Under the pieces are notes generated by a model. That model did no database searches. It saw nothing but the letters and a program-made list of their open reading frames with translations, and was not told the origin of the DNA. From Aulostomus chinensis (lineage: Eukaryota; Chordata; Actinopteri; Syngnathiformes; Aulostomidae): a stretch of 64,000 nt of DNA. Shown piece after piece: positions 10,470 through 20,979 of the stretch. The translations under genes and the position numbers were made by a program. The stretch spans positions 27,729,074-27,793,073 of the forward strand of contig JBBMOA010000001.1 in assembly GCA_037954235.1 (NCBI GenBank), given 5' to 3'. Each line of letters starts with the position of its first letter. The stretch's first letter is position 1.

Positions 10470-11820
10470 ATCTCAAAGGCTCTGTGATCTCAGTAGTTTC
10501 ACTGTGATGTCAGCCCACACAACCTTAGACCACAGAGGCAAGTCAGGCTCCAGGAAGCTGAGGCTGCTCCGTTCTCAGTCCAGTCCAGAGTGAAGGTTTC
10601 CCTCTCAGAAGCTTTCCAATCCAGCCCAGATCCTCTCTGACTAGCAGGAGTCTTTGACCAGGAAATGAGAATTATATTGAACGTCTGCTCATCCTCAGAA
10701 TGAAGTAAAAGTATTTGTGTTCCTAAAATAATCTCCAGATGCTAAGATCAGTTATTAACATTGATTGACAGCTCTAAACTGAGCCACCATCACTATACAG
10801 TTGCAACTGAAATATTTAGAAATATTTCAAGGAAGCAGCAGGCCCTCATCCGCCCCGGTCCACCCGACTGTGTCCCCTGAGACAGATGACAGCTCACTTC
10901 TGGCAGAGGCAGTTAGGTTGAGGACCGTTGCTGATGTCATCAACTGATGTCTCCATCACCAAAGGTGACAGACAGGATGGTCATGGACATAAAACAGAGG
11001 TCGAAGAATGAGAAAGAATGGTTGTCCTGACTGAAGTTTAGCTTGAGCTTTTTAATTTGTTACAAAAGAAAGTATTGGTACAAGTAAAGGCAGGCGAACT
11101 TTCCACAAATATTCAGAATTAACTTTGACAACCAAAACATGAACCAAGACGACAAAATAGTGAACATGAAAAAGGAACCAGTCCCACCTTCTTGTGTGTT
11201 CCTGCTGAAGTAAATGTTTATGAAGATTTGTTGTGTTCTTTTTCCAAAGGTCCAGCCAGCATTGCAGGTCTCAGGAGGAGGAGCCACTTCAGCAGGATCT
11301 GTGGGACAAATCCCCCCATGGTGAGACCTGTCCAGCTCCCTGCAGCTCTGCAAGTGTTACCAACTCTTCATTCCAGCTGTTTGGTTGAATCCCATTTTTT
11401 CACCTTTGAACCTTTTGAACACTGATGAGGAGGTGAGGCTGGAGGCAAAACCACAACCTCACGTCATCTCACAGGATGAACCAAAATGCCAGACACTTCC
11501 TGTCACTGCTCCAGCACCACCTGTCTCCCCTCCATGTCTTTACCATCTGTGCAGCTTCCTGCTGTCCCTGGACCCTCACAGGTGATCGCTCCACCTGGAG
11601 CCTCACAGATGGGTTCAAACCTCCCAATACCTGCAGCCCAGCCTCGACCCACTCAGACACAGTCACCCGTTCAAGCTGGGCCTGGTACCACACTCCAGTA
11701 CAGACAGAGAGAAAGAAGACACACGGGATCCTTTGAAGAAAATGTAATAAAGACAGGAAGCCCCCATCACATTGTCAGTGTTTCAGTGACTGGCATTGGG
11801 AAGAGACTGAGACAAAGTCA
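10470..11820. other. Unassigned stretch with a Pro/Gln-rich open segment
   Basis: Mostly unrecognised. Between 11240 and 11740 the plus strand has overlapping open frames rich in Pro, Gln, Ser and Thr (for example QLPAVPGPSQVIAPPGAS near 11560), which could be a decayed exon of a low-complexity protein or chance. No start, splice sites or domain can be supported. Confidence 0.3.
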
Positions 11821-12300
11821 GTTATGAATGGAGGGCTGAGTTGGAGCAGAGGGGGACAGGATCCTTGGGGTGGACTGTCTTTAGGAGGCTGAGGTGTCTG
11901 GTGGTCTTGGTGGACCCTCTGCATCTCAAGCTGAGACAACAGAGTCCTGTGTTCTTGAGTCATTGTCTATAGTCTCTGTTGTTGGAGAGCTCAGTGTGGT
12001 CCCTGGTCTAGTGGTTAGGATTTGGTGCTCTCACCGCCGCAGCCCGGGTTCGATTCCCGGTCAGGGAATGAGTTATTTAGAGGTTGAAGGAGAGGTGATC
12101 AGGTGGTCCACATGATGGTGGAGGTGATGAACTGTGAATCCATCATGCCTCCACTCTCACCCCCATTGTAGTGTTCTTGGTTCACTCCGCCATGGCCCCA
12201 TGTTGAAGGGAAACTGTCTCATTCAGGTTCAACCCTTTGTTTGACTCTATTAAGTCACTGACTCTCAAACTCTGTAATCCTCCTTAGTAGCTTTGGTTCC
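11820..12300. repeat. tRNA-Glu block, copy 1
   Basis: The sequence from ATGAATGGAGGGCTGAGTTGG to GACTCTATTAAGTCACTGAC is shared with 21530-21890 (direct), 42890-43350 (inverted) and 54940-55370 (inverted). Three of the four copies contain a tRNA-Glu. The 21.5 kb copy does not. Confidence 0.88.
12000..12068 (+). tRNA. tRNA-Glu(CTC) with 3-nt loss in the D arm
   Basis: Acceptor strands TCCCTGG and TCAGGGA still pair mostly, the anticodon loop is CTCTCAC (CUC), and the T arm CCGGG-TTCGATT-CCCGG is perfect. Compared with the normal form, the bases between acceptor and D stem are reduced (TCCCTGG-TCTAGTGG instead of TCCCTGA-TGGTCTAGTGG), giving 69 nt and removing the position 8-10 region. This probably makes it a pseudogene, although the internal B box is intact. 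Confidence 0.75.
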
Positions 12301-12480
12301 TTGCAGCACAGAAAGTCTGTTCACTGATGTAGGAACTGAAAATCTTAGAGCTCCGGTCCTTCGTTCCTTCCTCCACTGAGCAGAAGAAACACAGAATAGT
12401 GGGCAGTTCCTCCTACAGTTCTCAGAAAGTCTGAGGGCACCAAAGAAAGGAGGGAAATGCAATCAATGTTGAATTATTTT
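12300..12480. repeat. Segment inverted at 54720-54925
   Basis: The sequence from AGCACAGAAAGTCTGTTCAC to AGGAGGGAAATGCAATCAATG is the reverse complement of 54745-54920. It extends the tRNA-Glu duplication on its right side. Confidence 0.8.
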
Positions 12481-12709
12481 ACATTTCTTATATTTGATCA
12501 AAGATAGAACTTAATAAGCGTCCATCAACCTGCAGGACAAACTCCTTCACTGTGTGGGAGGTTCAGAGTCCCTGGTTTGATTGCAGCTTTGACCTGAGCA
12601 GGTGTTCATCCTCATCTCAGTAACAGGGGACACTTTATCACACCAGTGGACAAACATCAGCATTCATCACCCAGCAGCTCCTCTGATCAACAGACCAAGC
12701 TGAAGTATT

Positions 12710-12782
12710 CTGAGAATGAGGGCATGGATCCCTCTACCTCCCACATGCTAAGCTAGCACTCTACCATTGGAGCTAAGTCCCC
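12710..12782 (-). pseudogene. Degenerate tRNA-Ala(AGC)
   Basis: The outline of the GGGGAATTAGCTC-type tRNA-Ala is clear, with anticodon loop TTAGCAT. However, the acceptor has two mismatches, the anticodon stem CTAGC/GTGGG is broken, and the T loop reads ATCCATG instead of ATCGATG. It is related to 31808-31880 and 42086-42158, with similar flanks. Confidence 0.75.
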
Positions 12783-12819
12783 TTTTGAGCTTCCATTTGA
12801 GTTTTCTGTTCCCATCTCT

Positions 12820-12995
12820 ATGGTAACGGTCAGTTTTGACCCACATCTTCAATCAGCTGTAAAATTCACTAAAAACAATTTTCTATCATCCAAGTTGTTT
12901 CCATCTCTTGGTTTCCTTGGTAGGCTTCCTTATCCATGGAAATATTGGTTTGAATATTTTGTTGTGGGCCTCTGGACCTTTTTTTAGTCAGTAAA
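12820..12995 (-). repeat. Unclassified interspersed repeat (GGTCCAGAGGCCCACAAC type)
   Basis: Reverse complement of segments at 18170-18350, 27115-27300 and 61015-61200. Hallmarks are CATGGATAAGGAAGCC and GAGATGGAAACAACTTGG. It has no coding potential and I cannot name the family. Confidence 0.75.
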
Positions 12996-13119
12996 CCCTC
13001 GATTTCAATTAAAAAAATGATAAAATGAACCTTTGGGTTTGGCATAAAAGTCTTTTTTTCAGCAACAGAACTTTAATATAAACACTAAATGAAAAGCAGA
13101 ACAAGCCAGAACACAAACT

Positions 13120-13570
13120 CTGCTCTGCCGTCCTTCCTGGTGACTGGGCATGGACTGCTGGAAGGGGCATTTTCCTCAGAAAGGGACAAGACGTTCATCC
13201 ACTCTCACCTCTGGCCCTGGGATGAATGTTGGTGCAAGGAGCTGCACCCATCTTTCCCAGACATCCCCAATGGGGGCAAGCTTGTCAGTTCTTGCTCCGG
13301 TGTCTCTGTCGTCAAATCTGAGGACTCTTGATGTTCGTTGAAAGTTCTGAAGTGGCCTTGTGGCCCGGAAAATATTTCTGCCTGTCGATGCGTCCCAGAG
13401 ACGATCAGTGGCCTCACTGCAGGATCTGAACACTCCAGGAAGAAGAAGAACACCAACAGAAGCATCCAGGTGTCCCTCATCAATGTCTTTCCACTTGTCA
13501 CCATGGACTTTTTTTCCTTTGAGGTTTGTCACAGCAATGCTGACTCTTTTTAGTGACAGTGGCATGAACA
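13120..13570 (-). pseudogene. piggyBac transposase fragment with nonsense mutation
   Basis: The minus-strand frame contains the conserved order NLKGKKVHGDKWKDID, LLLPGVFRS, LWDASTGRNIFRAT, SRVLRFDDRDT, DKLAPIGDVWERWV and PGPEVRVDERLVPF. This is the region before and around the first catalytic aspartate of piggyBac transposases. At 13174-13176 the next codon, normally arginine in F-R-G-R/K-C-P-F, is TGA, and the homologous sequence GKCPF continues beyond it. The fragment then runs into an unrelated repeat at about 13110. It is non-functional. Confidence 0.75.
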
Positions 13571-13754
13571 GAACCATCAACCATAAACAGCTCCAAACAT
13601 GTCTTGATGTCACTGCCTCTCGTCACAGCAAACCTTGTGATTCCAGGGCTCATTTTGATGACATCAGCAGCAGCTGCCCTGCCATGTACATCAGGAGATA
13701 CTGAGCTCCAGCCAATGTTCCCTCTAGTGTCTGGTTATCCTCACAAGCTCCCTG

Positions 13755-14090
13755 AGCTCACTGAGGACCACTGTGAGCACTGAAACTGGGAGACGGTTCC
13801 ACAGGAGGGGAGCCTGATAGCTGAAGGCTCTGGCTCCATTCTACTTCTAGAACTCTAGGAACCAACAGTAACCCTGCATCCTGGGAGCGAAGGGTTCTAG
13901 CTGGATAATAGGGGACAAGGAGCTCTGTCAGGTAGGAAGGAGCCTGACTGTTGAGGACTTTGATGGTAGAAGGAGAATTTAGAATTCTATTCTGAATGTG
14001 ACAGGGAGCCATGCAGAGAAGCCAGTACAGGAGAGACATGGTCTCTTCTACCAGTTCTAGTCAACACACGGGCAGCAGTGTTCTGGACCA
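13755..14090 (-). pseudogene. LINE ORF2 C-terminal fragment
   Basis: The minus strand encodes ILNSPSTIKVLNSQAPSYLT followed by ELLVPYYPARTLRSQDAGLL, matching the post-RT tail common in fish non-LTR elements (K.LHG.APSYL..LL..Y.P.R.LRS.D.GLL.VP). No RT core is present. A comparable piece on the plus strand lies at 29990-30340. Confidence 0.6.
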
Positions 14091-14191
14091 GCTGGAGAGT
14101 TTTCAGGACACACAGGTTTGAAGATACCTGTGGAAGTGAAAGGAAAGGCTGCGAGAGACCTGCCACACCTCTCCTGTGACCTGGGACATGA

Positions 14192-14273
14192 TGGCAGTGG
14201 TGGGATTTGAACCCACACCTCCTCAGAGACTGGAGCCTTAATCCAGCGCCTTAGACCACTCGGCCACACTACC
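14192..14273 (-). tRNA. tRNA-Leu(AAG)
   Basis: An 82-nt type II tRNA. Acceptor GGTAGTG pairs with CACTGCC. The D arm is GGCCGAGTGGTCTAAGGC, the anticodon loop TTAAGGC (AAG), followed by a long variable arm and T loop TTCAAAT. All stems pair. The block recurs at 24.7 kb (anticodon changed to TAG) and 58.6 kb (AAG). Confidence 0.93.
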
Positions 14274-14446
14274 TCACTGTGCTGTTCTCTGAGTTGGTCT
14301 GCTAAAGGCATGTTGAAGAGGAAGTAACAATGATATCAAACTGATTCTGAAGGGGGACCCCTTTCCTCCCACGGTCACAGGAAGTGACGACAGCGCTGCT
14401 AGAGGCAGGAAAGAAATGGTAAAAGGACTCAGTTTGTACAGAGCCT

Positions 14447-14660
14447 TTCTACCTCAGCAGCACTCAAGGAGCTGAACAATGTCCTCTCATTCACACACTC
14501 ACACACTGATGCTGAAGGCTGCCATGCAAGGAGCCAACCTACTCATCAGAAGTATTTAGGGGTTCAGTATCTCACTCAAGGACACTTTGACATGGTCACT
14601 GGAGAAAGTGAGGATCAAACCAGCCACCCTTTGGTTGCCAGACGGCCACGCTAATCCTGA
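14447..14660 (-). mobile_element. tRNA-derived SINE, degenerate
   Basis: On the minus strand the order is a tRNA-like head with GGTTTGATCC, GACCATGTCAAAGTGTCCTT, GAGTGAGATACTGAACCCC, then GGCTCCTTGCATGGCAGCC and a tail rich in GTGTGTGAATG. This is the body of a widespread teleost SINE. A better copy lies at 57341. Confidence 0.65.
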
Positions 14661-14699
14661 GTCATGTGACCTGGATAAGATGGTGAACTACAGCTGATC

Positions 14700-16300
14700 G
14701 CCACGCTAGCAAACCTCTTTTGTTTGGTTTGGTTGTTGTTTAGTGACTGTGGATGAATACACAGGAGAAGTTGAGCATAAATTTGTGTTCCCTGTTCACT
14801 TGAATATCTGCAGGAGTGTGAGGTGGAAATACTACTTGGAGGAGAATGAGAGTTCAGTCTCAGCGCTATGACCTGTGCTGACACTAAAACATGTCAGCCC
14901 ACAGAACAAAGATGGCAGTCCTCTGGGAAAGCAGGTACACCACACATACATGAAGAAACCCTACAGGAAACAAATATGTTGCCAGAGACTTTTACTCTGT
15001 TTTTGTTGTTTACCCAAGTACAGGATTGGAAGGAGACTGATGGTCGCTGTTTGGGTCATGTGACTGAAGTCATCCAGTCACGTGACTGAAGTCATCCATT
15101 CATGTCAGTGATGTCACTTGACAGGACTCTCATTACCAAATCGGCTGCTCTGCAGCACAAGACACAATCATTAGCTCAGTGCTACGTGAGCCAAGAGCAG
15201 CAGGTGAGCAGACAAGCCGCGTTACCTGTCCGAAGCAAAACATCCGGCGCGGAAATGACGTCACCCGTCAGGAGCAGCGAGAGAGAGACAGAGAGAGAGA
15301 TGGGGCAGGGAGGGAATCGCCCCTCTTATGAGTGAGGGCGCCTCCGGTGGTTGGCTGTGCAATTGCCAATTAGGCATGACAGCTCACAGCTGTCTGTGCT
15401 GCCACACACCGATTCAGGCCTGGGCTCCTGTCTCGCTGCCAAACTCCGCCTGACTCCGTAGAGCTGGTCAGCCTCCACTCAGTCCTCTTCATTTGGTTGG
15501 AGGTCACCATCGTTCATCCTACACACCTTTCCACCTGCCTCTTAGCCGTCTACTTGAAGCTCAGATAAATCCAGGCTAATTCATACCTGCTACTCAATAT
15601 GGGCCTTAATTACTCTGCTGGAATTATCACTCTGTCTTAAGGGTTTTCTTAATTGTATTAAATCCTCTTTAATTTCCAAGAAGTCTTCCAACTCATTCAT
15701 TCATGCAAGCCACTGATCCACAAGACCTCATTGATGAGCTTCAACCTGAGACTGAGTGTTTCTCGTTGGACGAGACACCCATTAAATGAGACTCATTGTC
15801 AGTCCATTGAAATCTACTGGTGTTCCTGGTGAGTTGATTTAACAACATGAGCTGACAGAATCTACGTTCAGGTAGGAACCACCACATCCAGGGGTCTGGA
15901 CCTTTGAGCAGGCAGAGCCATCAAAGTAGCAGACTAAGCTAGCAGACATTAGCATTGAGAAGAAACTGATACCTGAGCCTACTTTTGGGTCTGGTCAGGT
16001 GATGACACAATAATATGAGATCATTGTCAGACTGACGCCTGCTCAACACTGACCAAACACTATGGCATTGTGGGAAATTTCTGCTTGGCTCGCGCCCATC
16101 AATACATATGAAGAAATTTCTCCAGAATCAGAATTGACAGTGGATACAATTGAGTCCACACTGGTTTTTTCATTCTGAGTCGGGTGCAGGTGTGGACCTT
16201 CAGACACAGTCTGTGTTTGTGTTGTTCATTCAGTGATTTTTCTTACAATTCCCAATCAAAGCCCCACAGCTGCAGAAAGTGAGAGGACAAGCAGGGATGT
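14700..16300. other. Unassigned stretch with a CpG-rich segment at 15170-15460
   Basis: Around 15210-15350 the sequence is rich in CpG and AGAGAGAGA and contains TGACGTCA (15256-15263), unlike its neighbours. The following 15350-15720 (pyrimidine-rich, TTAAATCCTCTTTAATTTCC) is followed by an ATG frame, MQATDPQDLIDELQPE (15703-), that stops after about 28 codons. This could be an LTR and leader of a retrotransposon or an isolated promoter. I cannot decide. Confidence 0.3.
15049..15120. repeat. Array of GTCACGTGAC-type units
   Basis: Two units of about 22 bp, TCATCCAGTCACGTGACTGAAG, with one carrying CATGTG and one the perfect E-box palindrome CACGTG (15079-15084), followed by a derivative ending CATTCATGTCAGTGATGTCA. 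It recurs at 18669, 27846, 35175 (inverted) and 61727. Confidence 0.85.
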
Positions 16301-16310
16301 TCAAGATGAA

Positions 16311-16383
16311 CGCCCAACGTGGGGCTTGAACCCACGACCCTGAGATTAAGAGTCTCATGCTCTACCGACTGAGCTAGTCAGGC
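16311..16383 (-). tRNA. tRNA-Lys(CTT)
   Basis: Full 73-nt cloverleaf. GCCTGAC pairs with GTTGGGC, the D arm is GCTCAGTCGGTAGAGC, the anticodon loop CTCTTAA (CUU), and the T loop TTCAAGC. No landmark base is lost and it closely resembles the common vertebrate gene. No second copy is seen in the window. Confidence 0.94.
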
Positions 16384-16389
16384 AACATC

Positions 16390-17130
16390 TGAGTAGCTTC
16401 AATAGCCTGAACTGATCAGAGTGAGAGACGCTACAAGCTCTCCATCAGACTCACAGTCACATGAGCCATCACATGATTGATGAATGACCACAAACACCTT
16501 CATCTTTGACAAAGAAGTCAAATAAAAGGTGAACCACAGATGAGACACCAGTGGTAAAAACACTAAAGTGCTGTCAAGGAGAAACAGGATACGAGCAAAC
16601 ACACACACAAGTTACAGAGAGAGAACTCTCCCAGAGGGAACCACTCAAAGGAGAACCATAGAGATCATCAGGCTGGATGACCTCATCAACATGAGACAGG
16701 TGGATAGGAAACAAGCTCAGAGATGTCAGGAACATGAGATCCAAGTGGTGAGAGAGCAAGAACTGGTGAGGTTCCAGAACCAGGAGTGAGGTGAAGCCTG
16801 CATCACCTACTGGGAGCTTTTAGTCTAAGGTTCAACTTGGACTTGAATGATTTCTGCAGAGACAACGTGCAGGGAGGGAATTTGGAGATGAAGAACAAGT
16901 TCCTCTCAGGCTTTCATGGAGTTTTCAGGAGTCAAACAGACCCTCCTCTGATTGGTTGTCAGATGTGTTCTCATTGCACCACAGCCTCCAGGTTGAGGGT
17001 TCTGATCCTAGTCAGACACATTGACTCTGATGCTGCTGAGCCTGAAGGGAGGATGAAGAAAGGAGTGTCTGAGAGAGCTTCACCAGACAAACTGTCCAGT
17101 TGAACAACAAACACTAGTCAGTAGGAATGT
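16390..17130. other. Unassigned stretch
   Basis: No gene recognised. A 73-codon plus-strand frame (16568-16789) is rich in R, Q and E but has no start context or homologous copy that would support it. Confidence 0.3.
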
Positions 17131-17133
17131 TGC

Positions 17134-17205
17134 TGCTGGGACCCTGATTCAAACCAGGGTTGCTGCAGCCACAACACAGAGGACTGACCACTGGAGGATC
17201 AGGGC
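17134..17205 (-). pseudogene. Degenerate tRNA-His(GTG)
   Basis: The anticodon arm CTCTGTGTTGTGGCTGCAG and T arm CCCTGG-TTTGAAT-CAGGG identify a tRNA-His with anticodon GTG. The acceptor GCCCTGA against TCCCAGC has three mismatches, and the D arm is altered (CCTCCAGTGGTCAGT). Probably not functional. Confidence 0.7.
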
Positions 17206-17324
17206 CTCCTGGAGGCTGAGGTTGGAGCTGCTCTGTCTTTGTCTCACTGAGAGATCAGAGACAATTGGAGTCCACAAAGAAATCATTGAGAAATCAAGGA
17301 GAGATCAAAGAAAGAATTCTAAGA

Positions 17325-17515
17325 TTAAAAATAGAACTCTGAGATCAAAGGTTGAAGTTCCCCAAGGTTCAGTTTTAGCTCAGACCCTCTTTAATATCTC
17401 TGTACTGCCACTTGTCATCAGGAGACTCAGTATAAACCTCCACAGTCCTGCTGATGTCACTCAGCTGGACATCGCCGTGTCTCCTGGTGACTCAGGACCA
17501 GTTGATGTCCATTAA
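17325..17515 (+). pseudogene. LINE reverse transcriptase fragment
   Basis: The plus-strand frame reads KVEVPQGSVLAQTLFNISVL, then PLVIRRLSINLHS and PADVTQLDIAVSPGDSG. It aligns with the fish non-LTR RT motif VPQGSVLGPLLFN.Y.LPL......I.....YADDTQLY....P.D. The catalytic YADD has become PADV, so it is inactive. A shorter minus-strand piece with the same EVPQGSVLAQTLF lies at 39740-39900. Confidence 0.65.
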
Positions 17516-17954
17516 CCTGTCATGGAGGCAGAGAACAAAACTGAGGTCTTAATTAAAGCTGGAGGCAGTGTTGTTAGGGCCTGAGCCTCCTTCTGTCCAC
17601 TGCAGAAAAGTAGCAGGAGTCGTCCTGAATCCAAGGATGTATTTTATGAGAGCGGTGGGACTTGTAGTTTAGGAGGTAGAAGCCTCAGTGTGACACCAAG
17701 TGAGAATCAGAGCTGAGCTTCTAAGAGCCCCTCCCCCGCTGCTCTCTGTCAGAGTGGAGAGGAGAGAGGATTTTTGGAGAGTTTGTTGTTTGAAAAAGGC
17801 TCATCAATCCCCAGATTGTGGTCAAAAGTTGAATGTAACATATTTTAGTAGGCATTTTTGTCAGGAATGTAGTGAAGTTATTTGTGAAGTGGAGAGAGTT
17901 ACAGTGTAGACGAGAGAAGCGTCAGTTTGAGGCTATGTGTGTCTGAGGAGACAG

Positions 17955-18150
17955 CCTCCCATTGGTTTACATTGTAGGGTGAAAAGTGGGTCCTGGACTT
18001 TGTCATGACTCAAACAATTTGTAGTTGGTTTCTGTTGGTTTGGTTTGCTTGACTGGTTGTTGTTTGTTGACCTTGCAAATCCATATTTTGGGTTCTGGCT
18101 TGTTCTGCTTTTCATTTTGTGTTTGTATTAAAGTTCTGTTGCTGAAAAAA
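17955..18150 (+). repeat. Unclassified interspersed repeat (CATATTTTGGGTTCTGGC type)
   Basis: The hallmark order is GGTTTGCTTGACTGGTTGTTG, CCATATTTTGGGTTCTGGCT, TGTTCTGCTTTTCATTTTGTG and GTATTAAAGTTCTGTTGCTG. Other copies are at 26735-26875 and 60640-60770 (same strand) and 13062-13110, 35405-35475 and 44000-44075 (opposite strand). The family is unknown to me. Confidence 0.8.
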
Positions 18151-18668
18151 TAAATCCAGAGTTTAGTGACTAAAAAAAGGTCCAGAGGCCCACAACTAAA
18201 TCTTCAAACCAATATTTCCATGGATAAGGAAGCCTAACAAGGTCACCAAGAGATGGAAACAACTTGGAGGATAGAAAACTGTTTTAGTTTATTTGACAGC
18301 TGATTGAAGACGTGGGTCAAAACTGACCGTTACCATGGAGATGGGAACAGAAAGCTGACACAAGAGGAAGGTTCCAGCTCTAAAAAAGGAGTTTGATCAA
18401 AATCTTGAACTGCCAGTAGAAATATCCTTGTATATGTTGACCTTTGTTGACAGAAGTCACTTTAGCTTGGCAGTGAAGAGAATGGCTGCTAGCTTGACAA
18501 AGAACTGCACAAACCAGGTTCAAGCTGGACTTTGGACCCTGGTATCTGCAACGACTCCATCAACTCCTAATCTAGCAGCTCTGCTGGGTCCAACTATTTT
18601 ACAGAACATTTGACAGACCTGTGGAGCAGTGAGGACACACATGAGTGGACCTTTGCTATCTGGGTGTC

Positions 18669-18725
18669 CTCCAGTCACGTGACTGAAGTCATCCATTCAT
18701 GTCAGTGATGTCACTTGGCAGGACT
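18669..18725. repeat. GTCACGTGAC unit, short array
   Basis: One CACGTG unit (CCAGTCACGTGACTGAAG) followed by the CATTCATGTCAGTGATGTCA derivative, in the same context as the 15.05 and 61.7 kb arrays. Confidence 0.8.
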
Positions 18726-19823
18726 CTCATTGCCGTCTCATTCCAGAAAAGAATCCAGACTCCACCTGTGGCTCCATGATAACTGATGGACCTCTGGTTG
18801 GAGGCTGGACGATGATGTTTGGACTGGAAGGAAAACTCCTTGTCCAAATTCCATGGTGTTCAAGTTTAAAGTCCCACAATAAGAAGTAGCTGAATCTGAC
18901 AGGTGGAGGTTTGGAACTACAAGATGGTGATGTTTTCTTGACTTGATGCTCTGACTGTCAGGGTGGATGACAGCTTCTTCTGTTGCTGCATCTGAGTGGC
19001 TAGGATTGGAGGTTTTACCTCCCAAGGTTGTTTGGTTCCAGGGGAAATTTTAAAATTCCAGTCCCCAACCTGGGCTGTTCTGAAACTCTTCTCCTGAATC
19101 ACTCCTGAGCTGCAGCAAGAACAAATACCAGTGCCAACCAGATCAACTTCATGGCTGCTAACAGCCTCAGACACTTGATTTCCATCAATCTGGAGCCAAG
19201 AAGGCCCTCACCTGTGGTTCTCCTCCAGGAGGGTCCAGGTTCTGCCATTGTGGCTCCTGGTGCCACTGCCAGAGAGCCTCAGCTGCACACTGCAACATTT
19301 CAACAGGAGATTGACATTCCTTCAAATGTCCTGACATCTGATTCCAATGGTTCTGTTCCATGTTTATATTTCAAATAAATCACACAATGAAAGCTGCCTC
19401 AGCTGGTTTAAGAGAGAGAACAAGCTAAGAGATCTGAAACCAGTAAAATATGCTTTTCTGTGTGCAAACTAGTGAGGGGCATGGAAGGATATTTTACCAC
19501 CAATACAGAACCCAGACTTTAGTCATGTGATGAGATGGCGACTCTGATTATGAAGTTAATGGACAAAATGTGACTTGAAAGAAAACACATTAAAAAATAC
19601 TAACTAAACTAAATAAATGAATAAAGAAGCAGCACAAATAACGTTTTCTTCTGCACAAATTTACTGGAATTAGACTGTATTTTTGGTTAATGAGTAGATG
19701 AAAGAGTGTCACATATATATTATATACATGTGATACATGAACATGGCTTTGGACAAAAGCTCAGTGAAACTGTAGGATTGTAGAATTATTTAAACGTTCC
19801 AAGTGGACTATTTCAGGTTTCTA

Positions 19824-19858
19824 GAAGACGCTTCAGCTCTCATCCAAGAGGCGTCTTC
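19824..19858 (-). other. Nested hairpin related to the Penelope terminal motif
   Basis: Perfect 8-bp arms GAAGACGC (19824-19831) and GCGTCTTC (19851-19858) enclose AGCTCTCATCCAAGAG-like sequence. The minus strand reads CTTGGATGAGAGCTGAAGCG, resembling the hammerhead-like element at 6654 but with GAAG in place of GAAA. Duplicated at 62927-62963. Confidence 0.5.
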
Positions 19859-20062
19859 AGTTTTCTTCACTGATGGGAGGATTTATGGCTCTAAGGGGGC
19901 GGGACCTTCTCCAGAGGTGATTGACACATGTGAGCTCTGGGTGTCAGAGTTGTTTTGGTCAGGATGTGAAAGGGAAGTTGACTCAACTGGTATCTGTGTC
20001 AGTTGAAAGCCTCACAGTTCAGAGTCTTTCCATAATCTAGGAGTAGAAACCAAAGTCTCCTG

Positions 20063-20144
20063 CGATACGGATGGGATTGGAACCCACGCCTGCAGAGCAC
20101 AATAGATTAGCAGTCCATCGCCTTAACCACTCGGCCACCTCATC
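20063..20144 (-). tRNA. tRNA-Ser(GCT), possibly decaying
   Basis: An 82-nt type II tRNA with anticodon loop CTGCTAA (GCU) and D arm GGCCGAGTGGTTAAGGC. Two weaknesses: the T loop is TTCCAAT rather than TTCGAAT, and the acceptor GATGAGG against CCGTATC has one mismatch and one wobble. The duplicate at 63153 has a normal T loop but a damaged acceptor, so the two copies carry different lesions. Confidence 0.75.
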
Positions 20145-20496
20145 TGCTAACAGCAACCCTGACCTTTGAAACAGCTGAACTCTTTGGAGCCCATTTGTCA
20201 GAAATGGACCCAGCAGGAGCCACTGAACACAACTCTGACATCATCAGGCTTCTTCCCAGCAGCTTGGTGCTCCAGAGGGAAGAATCCAGACCATCGCTAC
20301 ATCATCAGAGTGAACACCAGCTGATGCTGACCAGTTTAGGTCAAGGAGGTGAAGCCCACATCAAGGAAACAAGCCTCCTATCACTGTCCTGTGCTGAGTT
20401 TCTTTAAAAAATGTGAGACAACCTCAAGAGTTTCTGTTTCCTGTGTTGGACTTTGGCTCAGAGAATCAGAGCCAATCAGAAGCTTGTTGGTCTTGG

Positions 20497-20640
20497 ATGC
20501 TGGTCATCAGGGGCAATGAGGGGCTCAGTGTCTTGCTCAAGGACACTTCAACATGGTCACCAGCTGAAGTGAGAACTGAACCAGCAACTCTGCTAGACGG
20601 CCACTCTGCCTCCAGGCCGTGCTCCCCTAACCTGAATCAT
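20497..20640 (-). mobile_element. tRNA-derived SINE fragment
   Basis: The minus strand carries GTTCTCACTTCAGCTGGTGA, CCATGTTGAAGTGTCCTTGA and GCAAGACACTGAGCCCCTC, the central body of the same SINE as at 57341. Both ends are eroded. Confidence 0.6.
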
Positions 20641-20846
20641 CATGATGTCATTATTTGTTGCTTTAATTCACCAAATGTGTGACGTGGTGAGTTTGTCAGG
20701 AGTTTAAAGACCAAAGTTGTGAGCACACAGAGAAGTAAACCTGTCAAAGCTGCTTCACTTGATGAGTGAAACTGAGGAACTGATAGAAGAGCAACAAAGA
20801 AAATGGAGTCAGAAGGTCGTCTTCTTCACCGCTCAGTCACAACACT

Positions 20847-20847
<1 letters not shown>

Positions 20848-20882
<35 letters not shown>
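20848..20882. repeat. (AC)n microsatellite
   Basis: Uninterrupted AC dinucleotides for 35 bp beside the left end of the tRNA-Ser(AGA) block. The partner block at 43.97 kb retains only about five units. Confidence 0.95.
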
Positions 20883-20884
<2 letters not shown>

Positions 20885-20979
20885 TAGTTTGTCTTTGAGA
20901 GAGGACAAAAAATGTTTGACTGTGCTGACATGAACTTTCATTGTCTAATTTCAGTCTCCTACAAAAGTGTGTGAATGTG

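Larger units (their letters stand above)
18160..20420. repeat. Segmental duplication, partner 61005-63600 (direct)
   Basis: From GTGACTAAAAAAAGGTCCAG through the tRNA-Ser(GCT) to the CATCGCTACATCATCAGAG region the order and sequence match 61005-63430 closely. Relative to the partner this copy lacks about 200 bp around 18650. Its first 500 bp also match 27100-27590. Confidence 0.88.

Noticed and set aside
11894..12115. Frames containing VVRIWCSHRRSPGSIPGQG at 11894, and similar ones at 43052 and 55148
   Set aside because: They translate the tRNA-Glu copies and their duplicated flanks. The matching words come from RNA genes, not protein conservation.
14057..14311. 84-codon minus-strand frame containing VVWPSGLRRWIKAPVSEEV (also at 58550)
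   Set aside because: It is the translation of the tRNA-Leu genes at 14192 and 58643, a well-known spurious frame.
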